64,000 nt of DNA from Pseudomonadota bacterium (GTDB lineage Bacteria; Pseudomonadota; Alphaproteobacteria; Rhizobiales; Hyphomicrobiaceae): the NCBI GenBank assembly GCA_023412805.1, contig JAEZRM010000072.1, positions 17,356 through 81,355 of the forward strand. Direction: 5' to 3'. Shown one piece after another: positions 38,239 through 47,341 of this stretch (position 1 is its first letter; every line of letters starts with the position of its first letter). A program made the position numbers and the translations under genes. Under the pieces are notes generated by a model that worked only from the letters and a program-made list of their open reading frames with translations, searched no databases and had not been told where the DNA came from.

Positions 38239-39315
38239 ATGGCCGAAACTGCCGATCGTCCGACGCTTCCGACGCACGGAGCCGCCACGCTCCCGAGCGT
38301 CACGGTCGACAGCTACAACCTGGAGCTCGAAGATTCCGACGGCTTCCTTGGCGACAAGGCGCGCCGGGATGCCTTCCGCGAGGCCCTCGACGGCTGGCGC
38401 AAGCATCACAAAGCGGTGTCGGGAGAGGACCCGCTCGGCGATACCAAAACGGCGGAGATCAGCAAGAAACAGCTCGACGAGTTGCTTGCCAGCGGATCGG
38501 TCGAGGCCTCGGGTATCGTGCTCAGTGCCATCGAGGACTATGCGCAGGCTCTCTTCACGGTCCTTCGCCGCTTCCTCAAGCACAAGACGTGGGCCGGTAC
38601 GGAAGCCATCGTTTTCGGCGGCGGCTTTCGCGCGAGCCGGATCGGCGAACTGGCGATCGGACGTGCGGGCGCCCTTCTCAAAGCCGATGGTCTCGATGTC
38701 GATCTGGAGCTGATCCAGCATCATCCCGACGAGGCTGGGCTGATCGGCGCGGCGCATCTCCTGCCGGCCTGGATGCTGGATGGCTATGATGCGATCCTGG
38801 CTGTCGATGTCGGTGGCACGAACATCCGCGCGGGTATTGTGGAGTTGCGTCTCGGCAAGGCGAAGGATCTGTCAGCGGCACGCATTGCCGAATCGCACCT
38901 ATGGCGTCATGCCGACGAGAAAGTCTCGCGCACCGAGACCATCGAGCATCTGGCGGAACTGCTGCAGTCGCTGATCAAGAGCGCGAAGAAGGAGAAGCTT
39001 TCCCTGGCGCCGGTCGTTGGCATCGGCTGCCCCGGTGTCATCGAGGCGGACGGCAGTATCGCGCGCGGCGCGCAGAATCTGCCCGGTAATTGGGAGAGCA
39101 GCCGTTTCAACTTTCCCGCTGCGGTCACTGAAAGCATTCCAACGATCGGCGATCACGAGACCATGATCGTGATGCACAATGACGCCGTCGTGCAGGGCTT
39201 GAGCCATCTGCCGCGGGCCCAGAAGCGCAAGCACTGGGGCATCCTCACGATCGGGACCGGCCTCGGTAATGCGCGCTACTCGACGCGCACGACGGCCAAG
39301 CGCAAGGGGCGCTGA
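38239..39315 (+). CDS. ROK-family protein with circularly permuted motif order
   Basis: A 358-residue cytosolic protein of the ASKHA fold. In ordinary ROK sugar kinases and repressors the order is DxGGT phosphate-1 motif, GxPGP, catalytic ND, GTGxG, then IVxGGG and a C-terminal DDAGLxGAA. Here IVFGGGFRAS and HHPDEAGLIGAAHLL come first (residues ~125-170). AVDVGGTNIRAGIV follows at ~190, then GIGCPGVIEADG, HNDAVVQGL with the likely catalytic Asp, and TIGTGLGNARYS at the extreme C-terminus. The Cys-rich zinc motif of many ROK proteins is absent. Substrate unknown. Confidence 0.8.
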   Translation: MAETADRPTLPTHGAATLPSVTVDSYNLELEDSDGFLGDKARRDAFREALDGWRKHHKAVSGEDPLGDTKTAEISKKQLDELLASGSVEASGIVLSAIEDYAQALFTVLRRFLKHKTWAGTEAIVFGGGFRASRIGELAIGRAGALLKADGLDVDLELIQHHPDEAGLIGAAHLLPAWMLDGYDAILAVDVGGTNIRAGIVELRLGKAKDLSAARIAESHLWRHADEKVSRTETIEHLAELLQSLIKSAKKEKLSLAPVVGIGCPGVIEADGSIARGAQNLPGNWESSRFNFPAAVTESIPTIGDHETMIVMHNDAVVQGLSHLPRAQKRKHWGILTIGTGLGNARYSTRTTAKRKGR

Positions 39316-39615
39316 GGAAGCTGTCGAGGCCTGCAAAAACCTGAAATCCTGAAAGATATCCGGGACGTGATCGTGCACCCAATGTGCCTGATCGTGCTCG
39401 GATTTCGCCTCCGAAGTTGCCGTGTCGCGCGGGGCATTTCCACGCACCTGAAGTCACCTATCGGTGGAATGGAGGCTTGCAGGTGCCAGCAATAGATTGA
39501 TCCGTAGGAGGAAATCGCTATACGACTTGAGTGAAGGGAGGGGATGGGAACGCAACGCCGTTCTCGGGCCGCGCGAGTGGCCAGTGGCAACACAACCCCC
39601 AGGAGGAGATGCATC
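39316..39615. promoter_or_regulatory. 300-base leader upstream of the TRAP transporter genes
   Basis: No gene is seen. The right end carries AGGAGGAG (39601-39608), an unusually strong Shine-Dalgarno that selects the GTG start at 39616, and a second AGGAGG near 39508. The promoter for the TRAP operon should lie here, but no clear -35/-10 pair can be named. Confidence 0.4.
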
Positions 39616-40716
39616 GTGTCCAAGGATATCGATGATCGCGTTGTTGGCGCAGTCGGTGGCGCCAAAATTCGCCGCCGCGACGTAGTTAGAGCAGGTCTCA
39701 CAGGCGCATCGCTGGCCGCCATCGCCAGCCTGCCAACCAAAGCACACGCCCAGAAGGCCGAATTCCGCTTCCGCATGCAGTCCTTTCTCGGTCCGGGCAC
39801 GGTCGAGTGGGAGCAGCTCATTCCGCGCTACATCAAGCGCGTCAACGAGCTGTCGAACGGTCGCATCCAGATCCAGGCGTTCCCCCCGGGCGCGCTCGTG
39901 CCCACGTTCGAAATGCTCGACGCCGTCGGCAAAGGCGTGGTCGAGATCGGTTATGGCGCGCAGCCCTACTGGCGCGGCAAGATCCCCTTCACGCTCTGGA
40001 CGTGGGGCATTCCCGGCGCCTTCAAGACGCTCGATCACTACGACTATCTCTGGAACGAGACCGGCCTTCTGGATGTCGTGCGCGAGTCCTTCGCAAAGCA
40101 CGGCACGCATTTCCTCGGCCCGGTCTACTCCGATGAGTGGGGCGCCACGATGTCCCGTCAGGAGCTCAAGACGCTCGACGACTTCAAGGGCGTGAAGATC
40201 CGTAGCTTCGGCCTCGGTGCCGAAGTGCTCAAGAGCAAGGGCGCGAGCATCGTCACGATCCCGGGCGAGGAGCAGTACACCGCCCTCTCGACGGGCGTGA
40301 TCGACGCTTCGAACTGGGGCTCGCCTGCTGGCTTCTACCAGTACAAGATCCACGAGCCGGCGAAGTTCTATCTCGGGCCGTCCATGATCGCCTTCGACAT
40401 GGAAGACATGTTCATGAACCAGCGGGCATTCAATCGCCTGCCGAAGGACCTTCAGGAGGTCATGAACATGGTCACGCGCATCTACGCAGTCGAGCGTGCA
40501 ACGACCTCGACGGCGGAGAGCGCCAAGACCGTTCAGCTCATGAAGGACGCCGGTGTGAAGTTCAACTCGCTGCCGCCGGCCGACGTCGAGTACTACGAGA
40601 AGACGGCCAACGAAGCGCTCGAGAAGATGCAGACCAAGGACGAGCCGACGCAGAAGGTGCTGAAAATCATCTTCGAAACGCGCGACCTGTTCCGCAAGCG
40701 TCCCTCGAATATCTAG
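39616..40716 (+). CDS. TRAP transporter substrate-binding protein with Tat signal
   Basis: A 366-residue periplasmic binding protein. The GTG start is fixed by AGGAGGAG seven bases upstream; a nearby ATG is out of frame. Residues ~18-46 form a twin-arginine signal (KIRRRDVVRAGLTGASLAAI, cleaved near AHA/QKA), so it is exported folded. The mature part (FRMQSFLGPGTVEWEQ, KTLDDFKGVKIRSFGLGAEV, IDASNWGSPAGFYQYKIHE) matches DctP-like proteins of the mannitol/chloroaromatic type. It captures an organic anion for the permease encoded next. Ligand unknown. Confidence 0.9.
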   Translation: MSKDIDDRVVGAVGGAKIRRRDVVRAGLTGASLAAIASLPTKAHAQKAEFRFRMQSFLGPGTVEWEQLIPRYIKRVNELSNGRIQIQAFPPGALVPTFEMLDAVGKGVVEIGYGAQPYWRGKIPFTLWTWGIPGAFKTLDHYDYLWNETGLLDVVRESFAKHGTHFLGPVYSDEWGATMSRQELKTLDDFKGVKIRSFGLGAEVLKSKGASIVTIPGEEQYTALSTGVIDASNWGSPAGFYQYKIHEPAKFYLGPSMIAFDMEDMFMNQRAFNRLPKDLQEVMNMVTRIYAVERATTSTAESAKTVQLMKDAGVKFNSLPPADVEYYEKTANEALEKMQTKDEPTQKVLKIIFETRDLFRKRPSNI

Positions 40717-40742
40717 CCAAACCGTTCCTGTGATCCGTGATG

Positions 40743-40775
40743 GCTCCGGGGCCGCCCTATGGGTAGTCCCGGAGC
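40743..40775 (+). promoter_or_regulatory. Stem-loop between the binding-protein and permease genes
   Basis: GCTCCGGG/CCCGGAGC (40743-40750 with 40768-40775) encloses a 17-base loop that itself contains CCC-TAT-GGG. There is no T-run. In binding-protein transport operons such stems often stabilise the upstream message so that the binding protein is made in excess. Confidence 0.5.
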
Positions 40776-40808
40776 TATTCGGTGCTGCGAGCCACCTGAG
40801 GGTTCCCC

Positions 40809-41360
40809 ATGAACTTGGTACGCGCAGTCGTACGCCTGATCGACAAGCTGAATGGCGCATTCGGATACTTCGCCGCCATCTCGCTTCTCGGGCTGATCGG
40901 CCTCGTCTGTTACGAGGTGTTTCTCCGTTACGTGATGAAGGCGCCCACGACGTGGGGCAACGAGATGATCAGCTTCATCTTCGCCGCCTACGTGATGCTA
41001 GGTGGCGGCTACACGCTGCTTAAGCGCGATCACGTTGCGATGGACATCATCTACTCGCGCTATTCGCCGCGCGGCAAGGCGATCATCGACCTCTGCACCG
41101 CAGGCTTCATGCTGCTGTTCTGCTGGGTTCTTTTCGAGCAGACGTACATCATGGCGAAGGAGGCCCTCGAAACCGGGCAGCGCGCGTCCTCTGACTGGAG
41201 CCCGCCGCTCTTTCCGGTGATGGTCTCGCTTCCCATCGGCGCTGGACTTCTTCTGCTGCAGGCCATCGCACGTGTTGTGCGCGATCTGCACATGGCTTTC
41301 ACGAATACGCCCTTACTGCCGGAGGATGCGGTCCTCGAGGCGCCGGAGGTCCATCAATGA
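40809..41360 (+). CDS. TRAP transporter small permease subunit (DctQ-like)
   Basis: A 183-residue membrane protein with four helices and the DctQ motif region VFLRYVMKAPTTWGNEMISF. It forms the membrane domain with DctM and uses the ion gradient, not ATP. It is somewhat longer than the shortest DctQ proteins, with a C-terminal tail TNTPLLPEDAVLEAPEVHQ. The stop overlaps the DctM start by 4 bases (ATGA). Confidence 0.9.
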   Translation: MNLVRAVVRLIDKLNGAFGYFAAISLLGLIGLVCYEVFLRYVMKAPTTWGNEMISFIFAAYVMLGGGYTLLKRDHVAMDIIYSRYSPRGKAIIDLCTAGFMLLFCWVLFEQTYIMAKEALETGQRASSDWSPPLFPVMVSLPIGAGLLLLQAIARVVRDLHMAFTNTPLLPEDAVLEAPEVHQ

Positions 41361-42670
41361 GCATCGAAGTCGTCACGATCCTCCTGTTTGGATCGTTCCT
41401 CCTGCTCATGGCGGCCGGTCTGCCGCTGGTCTTCTCGCTGGGCAGCGCGGCCATCATTGGAACCTACTTCCTCTGGGGACCAGAAGCACTTTACGCGCTG
41501 GGTATCAAGACGTTCAGCACGGCGACTAGTTTCGTCCTGCTCGCCATTCCCATGTTCATCTTCATGGGCAGCATGTTGGAAAGGTCGGGCCTCGCCCACG
41601 ACCTCTACGACATGATGAAAAAGTGGTTCGGCGGCATCAACGGAGGCCTCGCCGTCGGCACCATTCTCGTGTGCACGATCTTCGCTGCGCTCGTCGGTGT
41701 GAGTGGTGCGGCGACCGTCACGATGGGCCTTGTGGCGCTACCCTCGATGCTTGCGGCTAAGTACAGCAAGGGCCTCAGTATTGGCTCGATCGCAGGCGGC
41801 GGCGCATTGGGCGTATTGATCCCGCCCAGCGTGTTGATGATTGTGCTCGGTCTCTACGCGAACGTGTCGGTCGGCATGCTCTTCATGGGCGGTATTACGG
41901 CCGGTCTCGTTATCGTGGTGCTCTTCATTCTGTACATCCTGATCGCCTGCGCGATCTGGCCGGAGATGGGGCCGGCGCTGCCGGTTGCCGAGCGTGCGAC
42001 GTGGCCGGAGAAAATGGCCTCTCTCAAAGCGGTGATCCTGCCGATCATGCTCGTAGCGGTGGTGCTGGGCTCCATCGTTGGCGGTGTTGCGACGCCGAGT
42101 GAGGCGGCGGGCATTGGTGCGGCCGGCTCGATCCTGTGCGCGCTGGCATACGGCAAACTCTCGTGGACCGCTCTGAAGGAGTCCTCGCTCATCACGCTGC
42201 GCCTGACCTGTATGGTCATGTGGATCGTATTCGCGGCCTCCATGTTCACAGCGCTCTATGCGGCTGTGGGCGCAGATCAGCTTGTGAAGGACGCACTTTC
42301 CCTGATCCCAGGTGGAAAGTGGGGCACGATCATTGGGATGCAGATCATCTGGATCATCATGGGCTGCTTCCTCGATCCGATCGGCATCATGCTGCTGACT
42401 GTGCCGCTCTTCTTCCCGATCGTCGTGCAGATGGGCTTCGATCCCGTGTGGTTCGGCGTCCTGTTCGTGGTGAACATGGAGATGGCATTTCTGACACCGC
42501 CGTTCGGCTTCAACCTCTTCTACATGCGCAGCGTCGCGCCGAAGGGTGTCACGATGCTCGACATCTACAAGGCGGTCATACCGTTCATTGCCTTGCAGTT
42601 CCTCGCCCTGGTGCTGATGATGGTCTTCCCTGAGCTCATCACCTGGCTGCCGTACAAGATGCTGCGCTAA
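41357..42670 (+). CDS. TRAP transporter large permease subunit (DctM-like)
   Basis: A 437-residue protein with about twelve to thirteen helices, including AALVGVSGAATVTMGLVALP, GGGALGVLIPPSVLMIVLGL and MGCFLDPIGIMLLTVPLFFP, all typical of DctM. It is the ion-coupled transport subunit for the substrate delivered by the Tat-exported binding protein. Length is normal. A strong stem-loop terminator follows. Confidence 0.93.
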   Translation: MSIEVVTILLFGSFLLLMAAGLPLVFSLGSAAIIGTYFLWGPEALYALGIKTFSTATSFVLLAIPMFIFMGSMLERSGLAHDLYDMMKKWFGGINGGLAVGTILVCTIFAALVGVSGAATVTMGLVALPSMLAAKYSKGLSIGSIAGGGALGVLIPPSVLMIVLGLYANVSVGMLFMGGITAGLVIVVLFILYILIACAIWPEMGPALPVAERATWPEKMASLKAVILPIMLVAVVLGSIVGGVATPSEAAGIGAAGSILCALAYGKLSWTALKESSLITLRLTCMVMWIVFAASMFTALYAAVGADQLVKDALSLIPGGKWGTIIGMQIIWIIMGCFLDPIGIMLLTVPLFFPIVVQMGFDPVWFGVLFVVNMEMAFLTPPFGFNLFYMRSVAPKGVTMLDIYKAVIPFIALQFLALVLMMVFPELITWLPYKMLR

Positions 42671-42696
42671 GGTACGAACGCCGCTATGACGAATGC

Positions 42697-42722
42697 GAAA
42701 GCCGCCCGGTTGGGCGGCTTTC
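42697..42722. terminator. Bidirectional terminator between dctM and the DedA gene
   Basis: The perfect 11-base stem GAAAGCCGCCC/GGGCGGCTTTC with a GGTT loop lies between convergent genes ending at 42670 (+) and 42764 (-). The T content of the distal arm is modest on both strands. Confidence 0.7.
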
Positions 42723-42763
42723 GTGCATTTGGCGGCGGTTCGCGAAGCGTGGACGCTACGATA

Positions 42764-43417
42764 TCACGTGCGCTCCATGGCCCGCTCGAGCCGCCGGCTG
42801 AGAACCCATGAAAGTGCAAGGAAAGCGATCAGCATGAATGCGCCGAGGCCCGATGAGGCCTGGCTCATGAATTTCTCCGAGACCTCGCCGAACGCATAGC
42901 CCGCATAGACGACGGCGACGGACCAGATCCCCGCTGCGATGAAATTCATGACGAGAAAGCTCGCCCAGGAAAGCGACGACACGCCGTAGGCAAAGCCGGC
43001 GAGGCCGCGGATGCCGTGCGGATAGCGATGAATGAGGATCATCCAGATATGGTGGCGGGCCGCGAGGAGCGCCGCCGTGTGGAGGCCGCGGTGCAGTCGG
43101 GGATAGGAAGCAAGCCAGCCTATTCCGAAGCGTCGCCCGATCCAGAAGCGGATCACGTCGCCGACAAAGCTGCCGATCCAGCAGACGATGATCAATGTGC
43201 CGAGATTCAGCGCCCCAGCGTGCGCGGCATAACCCGCAAACATCGCGAGCAGCAGGCTGTGCGACGTCGCATATGCAAACATCAATCCGTAGATGGCGTC
43301 GTGGTTCTGGCGGATCAGTTCGAGGAAGGACGTGAGATCGGTCGGAAACAGCACGAGCACACCCGTCAATGAAAGTCGCGCCCTGGTGCACGACAACCTC
43401 AGCGCGCCCGCTAGCAT
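42764..43417 (-). CDS. DedA-family membrane protein
   Basis: A 217-residue protein with five to six helices. FAGYAAHAGALNLGTLIIVC and IGSFVGDVIRFWIGRRFGIG match the DedA/VTT core, and RYPHGIRGLAGFAYGVSSLS includes the conserved Arg/Gly stretch. DedA proteins move or flip lipids such as undecaprenyl phosphate. The first ~20 residues (to about VLFPTDLTSFLELI) look non-native, so the true start may be an internal GTG or TTG near 43360. Confidence 0.83.
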   Translation of the reverse strand: MLAGALRLSCTRARLSLTGVLVLFPTDLTSFLELIRQNHDAIYGLMFAYATSHSLLLAMFAGYAAHAGALNLGTLIIVCWIGSFVGDVIRFWIGRRFGIGWLASYPRLHRGLHTAALLAARHHIWMILIHRYPHGIRGLAGFAYGVSSLSWASFLVMNFIAAGIWSVAVVYAGYAFGEVSEKFMSQASSGLGAFMLIAFLALSWVLSRRLERAMERT

Positions 43418-43481
43418 CGCGGCACGAAAATGCCAACTGAAAACGTGGCAAAGTGGCTTGCAGCGGCTCGGGTGGGGGTGG

Positions 43482-45371
43482 CTACGAGGCTTTTGCGGTG
43501 CCGCTCAGGGCCTCCAGAAAAGCGCCGCCATAACGTGTCACACGCGCATCGCCCATGCCGTGGACGAGCTTAAGCTCGTCGCGGGTGCGCGGTTTCAAGC
43601 GCACCATGTCGATCAGCGAGCGGTCGTGGCAGACGATGTAGGGCGGCACGTTGGCCTCGCGCGCGAGCTGCCCGCGGACTTCGCGCAGCGTCCGGTAAAG
43701 CTCGACCTCGTTCTCCTGCAGGCCCGGCACGGCGGCATTACGCCGCGATGCCCGCTTGCGGCCCTCGCTGCGCGTCCGGGAGCTCGCGGACTGCTTGCGC
43801 ACCATGAAGGGCGCTTCGCCGCGCAGCACAATGCGGGCGCTCTCGGAGAGTGCGAGCGTGCCGTGACCTTCATCGTCGGCGACGAGGTGCCCCGCAGCGA
43901 CGAGCTGGCGGAGAATGCCGCGCCATTGCGCGCCATCGATATCGCGGCCAATGCCGAAGACGGAGAGCTTGTCGTGATGATTGCGCACGATGCGCTCGTC
44001 CACCTTGCCCGTCAGCACGTCGACGACGTAACCGACACCGAAGCGTTGATCCGTGCGGTAGACCGTCGAGAGCGCCTTCTGCGCAAGTACGGTGCCGTCG
44101 ATGCAATCCGGCGGCTCGAGGCAGTTGTCACAGTTGCCGCAGGGCTCCGTGCGCTGTTCGTTGAAGTAGGCGAGCAGAAGCTGGCGGCGGCAGCTCGCGG
44201 CTTCGGCGAGTGCGATCAGCGCATCGAGCTTCGTGCGCTGCACGGCCTTGTGCTGCTCGCCGGCTTCGGACTGCGCGATCCACTGGCGCTGTGTGATGAT
44301 GTCGCCGAGGCCATAGGCCATCCAGGCATCGGCGGGCTCGCCGTCGCGTCCCGCGCGGCCCGTTTCCTGATAGTAGGCCTCGATGGATTTCGGCAGGCTC
44401 AAATGCGCGACGAAGCGCACGTCCGGTTTGTCGATGCCCATCCCGAAGGCGATGGTCGCAACGACAATGAGCCCATCCTCGGCGAGAAAGCGCTGCTGAA
44501 CGGAGCGGCGTACTTCCGGCGGTAGGCCTGCATGATAGGCGAGCGCCGTGCGTCCTTTCGACGTCAGCCAGTCGGCGGTTTCCTCGACCTGCTTGCGGCT
44601 CAGGCAATAGACGATGCCGGCATTGCCTGCGTGCTCCTCGGCAATGAAGCGCCAGAGCCGCTCGCGCGCGCCCATGCTGCCCGTCTCGGCAATGCGGTAG
44701 CGGATGTTCGGGCGATCGAAGCTCGCGACGAGCTTCTCGGCCTTTTCGAGGGCCAGCTCGCGCACGATCTCCGCGCGCGTCTTCTCGTCGGCTGTTGCGG
44801 TGAGCGCGATGCGCGGCACATTCGGAAAGCGATCGGCGAGAATGCGGAGCTGGCGATATTCGGGGCGGAAATCGTGCCCCCACTGCGAGACGCAGTGCGC
44901 CTCGTCGATGGCGAAGAGGGCAACATCGGTCGAGGCGAGAAGCTCCAGGAGACGTGGCTGCACGAGGCGCTCGGGCGCGACATAGATCAGGTCGCGGACG
45001 CCGGCGCGCACGGCCTTCTCGATCTCGATTTGCTCGGCCCAGGAAAGCGAGGAGTTCAGGAAGGCTGCATTCACGCCGAGCGACTTCAGCGCGTCGACCT
45101 GATCCTGCATGAGAGCGATCAGCGGCGAAACGACGACCGCTATGCCGGGACGGACGAGCGCCGGGATCTGATAGCAGAGCGACTTGCCGCCACCCGTCGG
45201 CATGAGGACGAAGGCGTCGCGCCCGCCGAGCAGGGCCCGGATCGCGCTCTCCTGGTGCGAGCGGAAGGCGCGGTAGCCGAATGTCGTCTCGAGGATGGCC
45301 TGCGCCCGTCCGAAAGCCTCGTCAGCATCCCATGAAGGTGCTGATGGCATCTGAAGGGCGAACAAAGACAT
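43482..45371 (-). CDS. recQ: ATP-dependent DNA helicase RecQ
   Basis: A 629-residue superfamily 2 helicase. It has Walker A MPTGGGKS (57-64), a DEAH box in FAIDEAHCVSQWGHDF, SLPKSIEAYYQETGRAGRDG (motif VI), a zinc-binding region (ASCRRQLLL, EPCGNCDNC), an RQC winged helix and a C-terminal HRDC domain ending near MGDARVTRYGGAFLEAL. It unwinds recombination and repair intermediates. The start at 45371 (MSLFALQMP) is chosen; the open frame reaches 45506. An ATG at M8 is an alternative. Confidence 0.95.
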   Translation of the reverse strand: MSLFALQMPSAPSWDADEAFGRAQAILETTFGYRAFRSHQESAIRALLGGRDAFVLMPTGGGKSLCYQIPALVRPGIAVVVSPLIALMQDQVDALKSLGVNAAFLNSSLSWAEQIEIEKAVRAGVRDLIYVAPERLVQPRLLELLASTDVALFAIDEAHCVSQWGHDFRPEYRQLRILADRFPNVPRIALTATADEKTRAEIVRELALEKAEKLVASFDRPNIRYRIAETGSMGARERLWRFIAEEHAGNAGIVYCLSRKQVEETADWLTSKGRTALAYHAGLPPEVRRSVQQRFLAEDGLIVVATIAFGMGIDKPDVRFVAHLSLPKSIEAYYQETGRAGRDGEPADAWMAYGLGDIITQRQWIAQSEAGEQHKAVQRTKLDALIALAEAASCRRQLLLAYFNEQRTEPCGNCDNCLEPPDCIDGTVLAQKALSTVYRTDQRFGVGYVVDVLTGKVDERIVRNHHDKLSVFGIGRDIDGAQWRGILRQLVAAGHLVADDEGHGTLALSESARIVLRGEAPFMVRKQSASSRTRSEGRKRASRRNAAVPGLQENEVELYRTLREVRGQLAREANVPPYIVCHDRSLIDMVRLKPRTRDELKLVHGMGDARVTRYGGAFLEALSGTAKAS

Positions 45372-45608
45372 GCGTGGCGTCCGGCGGCGCGAGAAGGTTC
45401 GTTGCTCATGACACCATGAGGGCGATTCTGGCCCCCTGCCAATGTCGGCGGGCCCGAGGGACGTGGATTGAAGGGGCGGGGTTGCCGAATTGCGCACGGA
45501 TGCCATGCGGGTACGGACTGCCCAGGTCTCGGAAAACTTGCGGAGGGCAGCGGCGGCCCCCTATAGCTCGGCCAAAGCCTCGTTCCGTGATCCAGGAGTA
45601 GTGCCTCG

Positions 45609-47138
45609 ATGTCCCAACGTCCCGAGATCCGCTTTGTCGCCCTCGATGCGGCCACGAACCCGGTCATCGCCGCGCTCGTCGGGCAGGATCTGAGCATGCC
45701 GCCGGCATTGAAGGCACTTGATCAGAAGTCGGGTGGTGCGCTGACCCGCGCCGCCAAAGCGGCAGAGTTCAAGGCCAAGGCGCGCAGCTCGATCGAAATT
45801 CTCTCGCCCGAGAAGCTGGAGGCGACCCGCCTGCACATGATCGGCACGGTGGAGAGTGAGCCGGCGGGTGATCTCGATTGGATGCGCGCAGGGTCCGCGG
45901 CGTATGCGGCCATCCACGCACGCAAGGCGCCCGCCGCGAGCCTTTTCGCCGAGGCGCCGGAGAAGGGTGCGCCTTCAGCGGACGAGCTTGCTGCGCTGCT
46001 GGCCTATGGCGCCCTACTGAGGAGCTACAACTTCCGCAAATACCGCACGCGGCCCGCGCGCGAGAACAACAATGGCGATGGCGAGCCCGAGGAAAAGGCG
46101 AACGTCCTCTACATCCACTGCAAGGATCCGCGCGCGGCGGAGAAGGCGTTCGCGGACAAGCTCGCGGTGGCCGAAGGCGTGTTCACTGCGCGCGATCTCG
46201 TCAATGAGCCGGCCAACGCGCTCGGCCCCGTCGAGTTCGCCGATCGCGCGGCAGAGCTTTCATCGCTCGGCGTCGAGGTCGAGGTGCTGGAGCCCGATGC
46301 GCTCGATAAGCTCGGCATGGGCGCGCTGCTCGGTGTCGCCCAGGGCAGCACGCGCCCCGCGCGCGTCGTCGTCATGCAATGGCACGGCGCAAAATCCAAG
46401 CGCACGAAGCCGGTTTGCATCATCGGCAAGGGCGTGGTGTTCGACAGTGGCGGTCTCTCGATGAAGCCGGCTGGCGGCATGGAGGATATGAAGGGCGACA
46501 TGGGAGGCGCTGCCTGCGTCGTCGGCCTCATGAAGGCGCTTGCGGCACGCAAGGCCGCGGCGAATGTGATCGGCGTCATCGGCCTCGTCGAGAACATGGT
46601 GTCCGGTGGCGCGCAGCGACCGGGCGATATCGTGACCTCCATGTCAGGTCAGACCATCGAGGTGCTGAATACGGATGCGGAAGGCCGCCTCGTGCTTGCC
46701 GACGTGGTCTGGTACGCACAGGAGCGCTTCAAGCCGCGCCTCATGGTCGATCTCGCAACGTTGACGGGCGCAATCATGGTCGCGCTCGGCAAGGAGCACG
46801 CGGGTCTCTTCGCGAATGACGACAAGCTCGCGGCCGACATCACCGAAGCCGGCTTAGCGACCGGCGAGAAGGTCTGGCGGATGCCGCTCGGCAAGGCCTA
46901 CGACAAACTCATCGACAGCAAGAATGCCGACATGAAAAACATCGGCGGGCGCTTCGGCGGCGCGATCACGGCGGCGCAGTTCATCCAGCGCTTCGTGAAG
47001 GACACACCCTGGGCGCATCTCGATATTGCCGGCACGGCGATGGATTCCACGAAGGACGAGCTGAACCAGGGCTGGGCTTCCGGCTGGGGTGTGCGCCTCC
47101 TCGACCGCATGATCGCCGACAAGCACGAGAAGGGGTGA
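45609..47138 (+). CDS. Leucyl aminopeptidase-family (M17) peptidase
   Basis: A 509-residue cytosolic zinc/manganese exopeptidase. The M17 signature NTDAEGRL is at 354-361. Metal ligands include Lys and Asp in GKGVVFDSGGLSMKP and Asp in MKGDMGGAA. KNADMKNIGGRFGGAITAA is near the C-terminus. The N-terminal ~180 residues are the less conserved macro-like domain, with an unusual Asn-rich loop (RENNNGDGEPEEKAN). It lies divergent from recQ with ~237 bases between. Confidence 0.93.
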   Translation: MSQRPEIRFVALDAATNPVIAALVGQDLSMPPALKALDQKSGGALTRAAKAAEFKAKARSSIEILSPEKLEATRLHMIGTVESEPAGDLDWMRAGSAAYAAIHARKAPAASLFAEAPEKGAPSADELAALLAYGALLRSYNFRKYRTRPARENNNGDGEPEEKANVLYIHCKDPRAAEKAFADKLAVAEGVFTARDLVNEPANALGPVEFADRAAELSSLGVEVEVLEPDALDKLGMGALLGVAQGSTRPARVVVMQWHGAKSKRTKPVCIIGKGVVFDSGGLSMKPAGGMEDMKGDMGGAACVVGLMKALAARKAAANVIGVIGLVENMVSGGAQRPGDIVTSMSGQTIEVLNTDAEGRLVLADVVWYAQERFKPRLMVDLATLTGAIMVALGKEHAGLFANDDKLAADITEAGLATGEKVWRMPLGKAYDKLIDSKNADMKNIGGRFGGAITAAQFIQRFVKDTPWAHLDIAGTAMDSTKDELNQGWASGWGVRLLDRMIADKHEKG

Positions 47139-47341
47139 TTGCTGCCAACGACACTTGGTGATTGCGCATCACGTCTGATGATTTTGATCTCATAACGTCG
47201 CCAAATCTCTAGTTCGGCAGGCTGAGCGGGAGTATGAATCCAGCCTCCCGTGGGGCCGGGTTCGAATCGCGGGAATCGTTGTTCTCAGGCTGTTTGCGTC
47301 TTTGCGAGGCGTGGACTTAGGCCGTCTTGGAGCAAGCGTTG

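Noticed and set aside
47255..47290. tRNA-like T-arm (GGTTCGAATC) upstream of the methyltransferase cassette
   Set aside because: Only four of five T-stem pairs form, and no acceptor, D or anticodon arms fit around it, so it is not a tRNA gene; it could at most be a decayed remnant.
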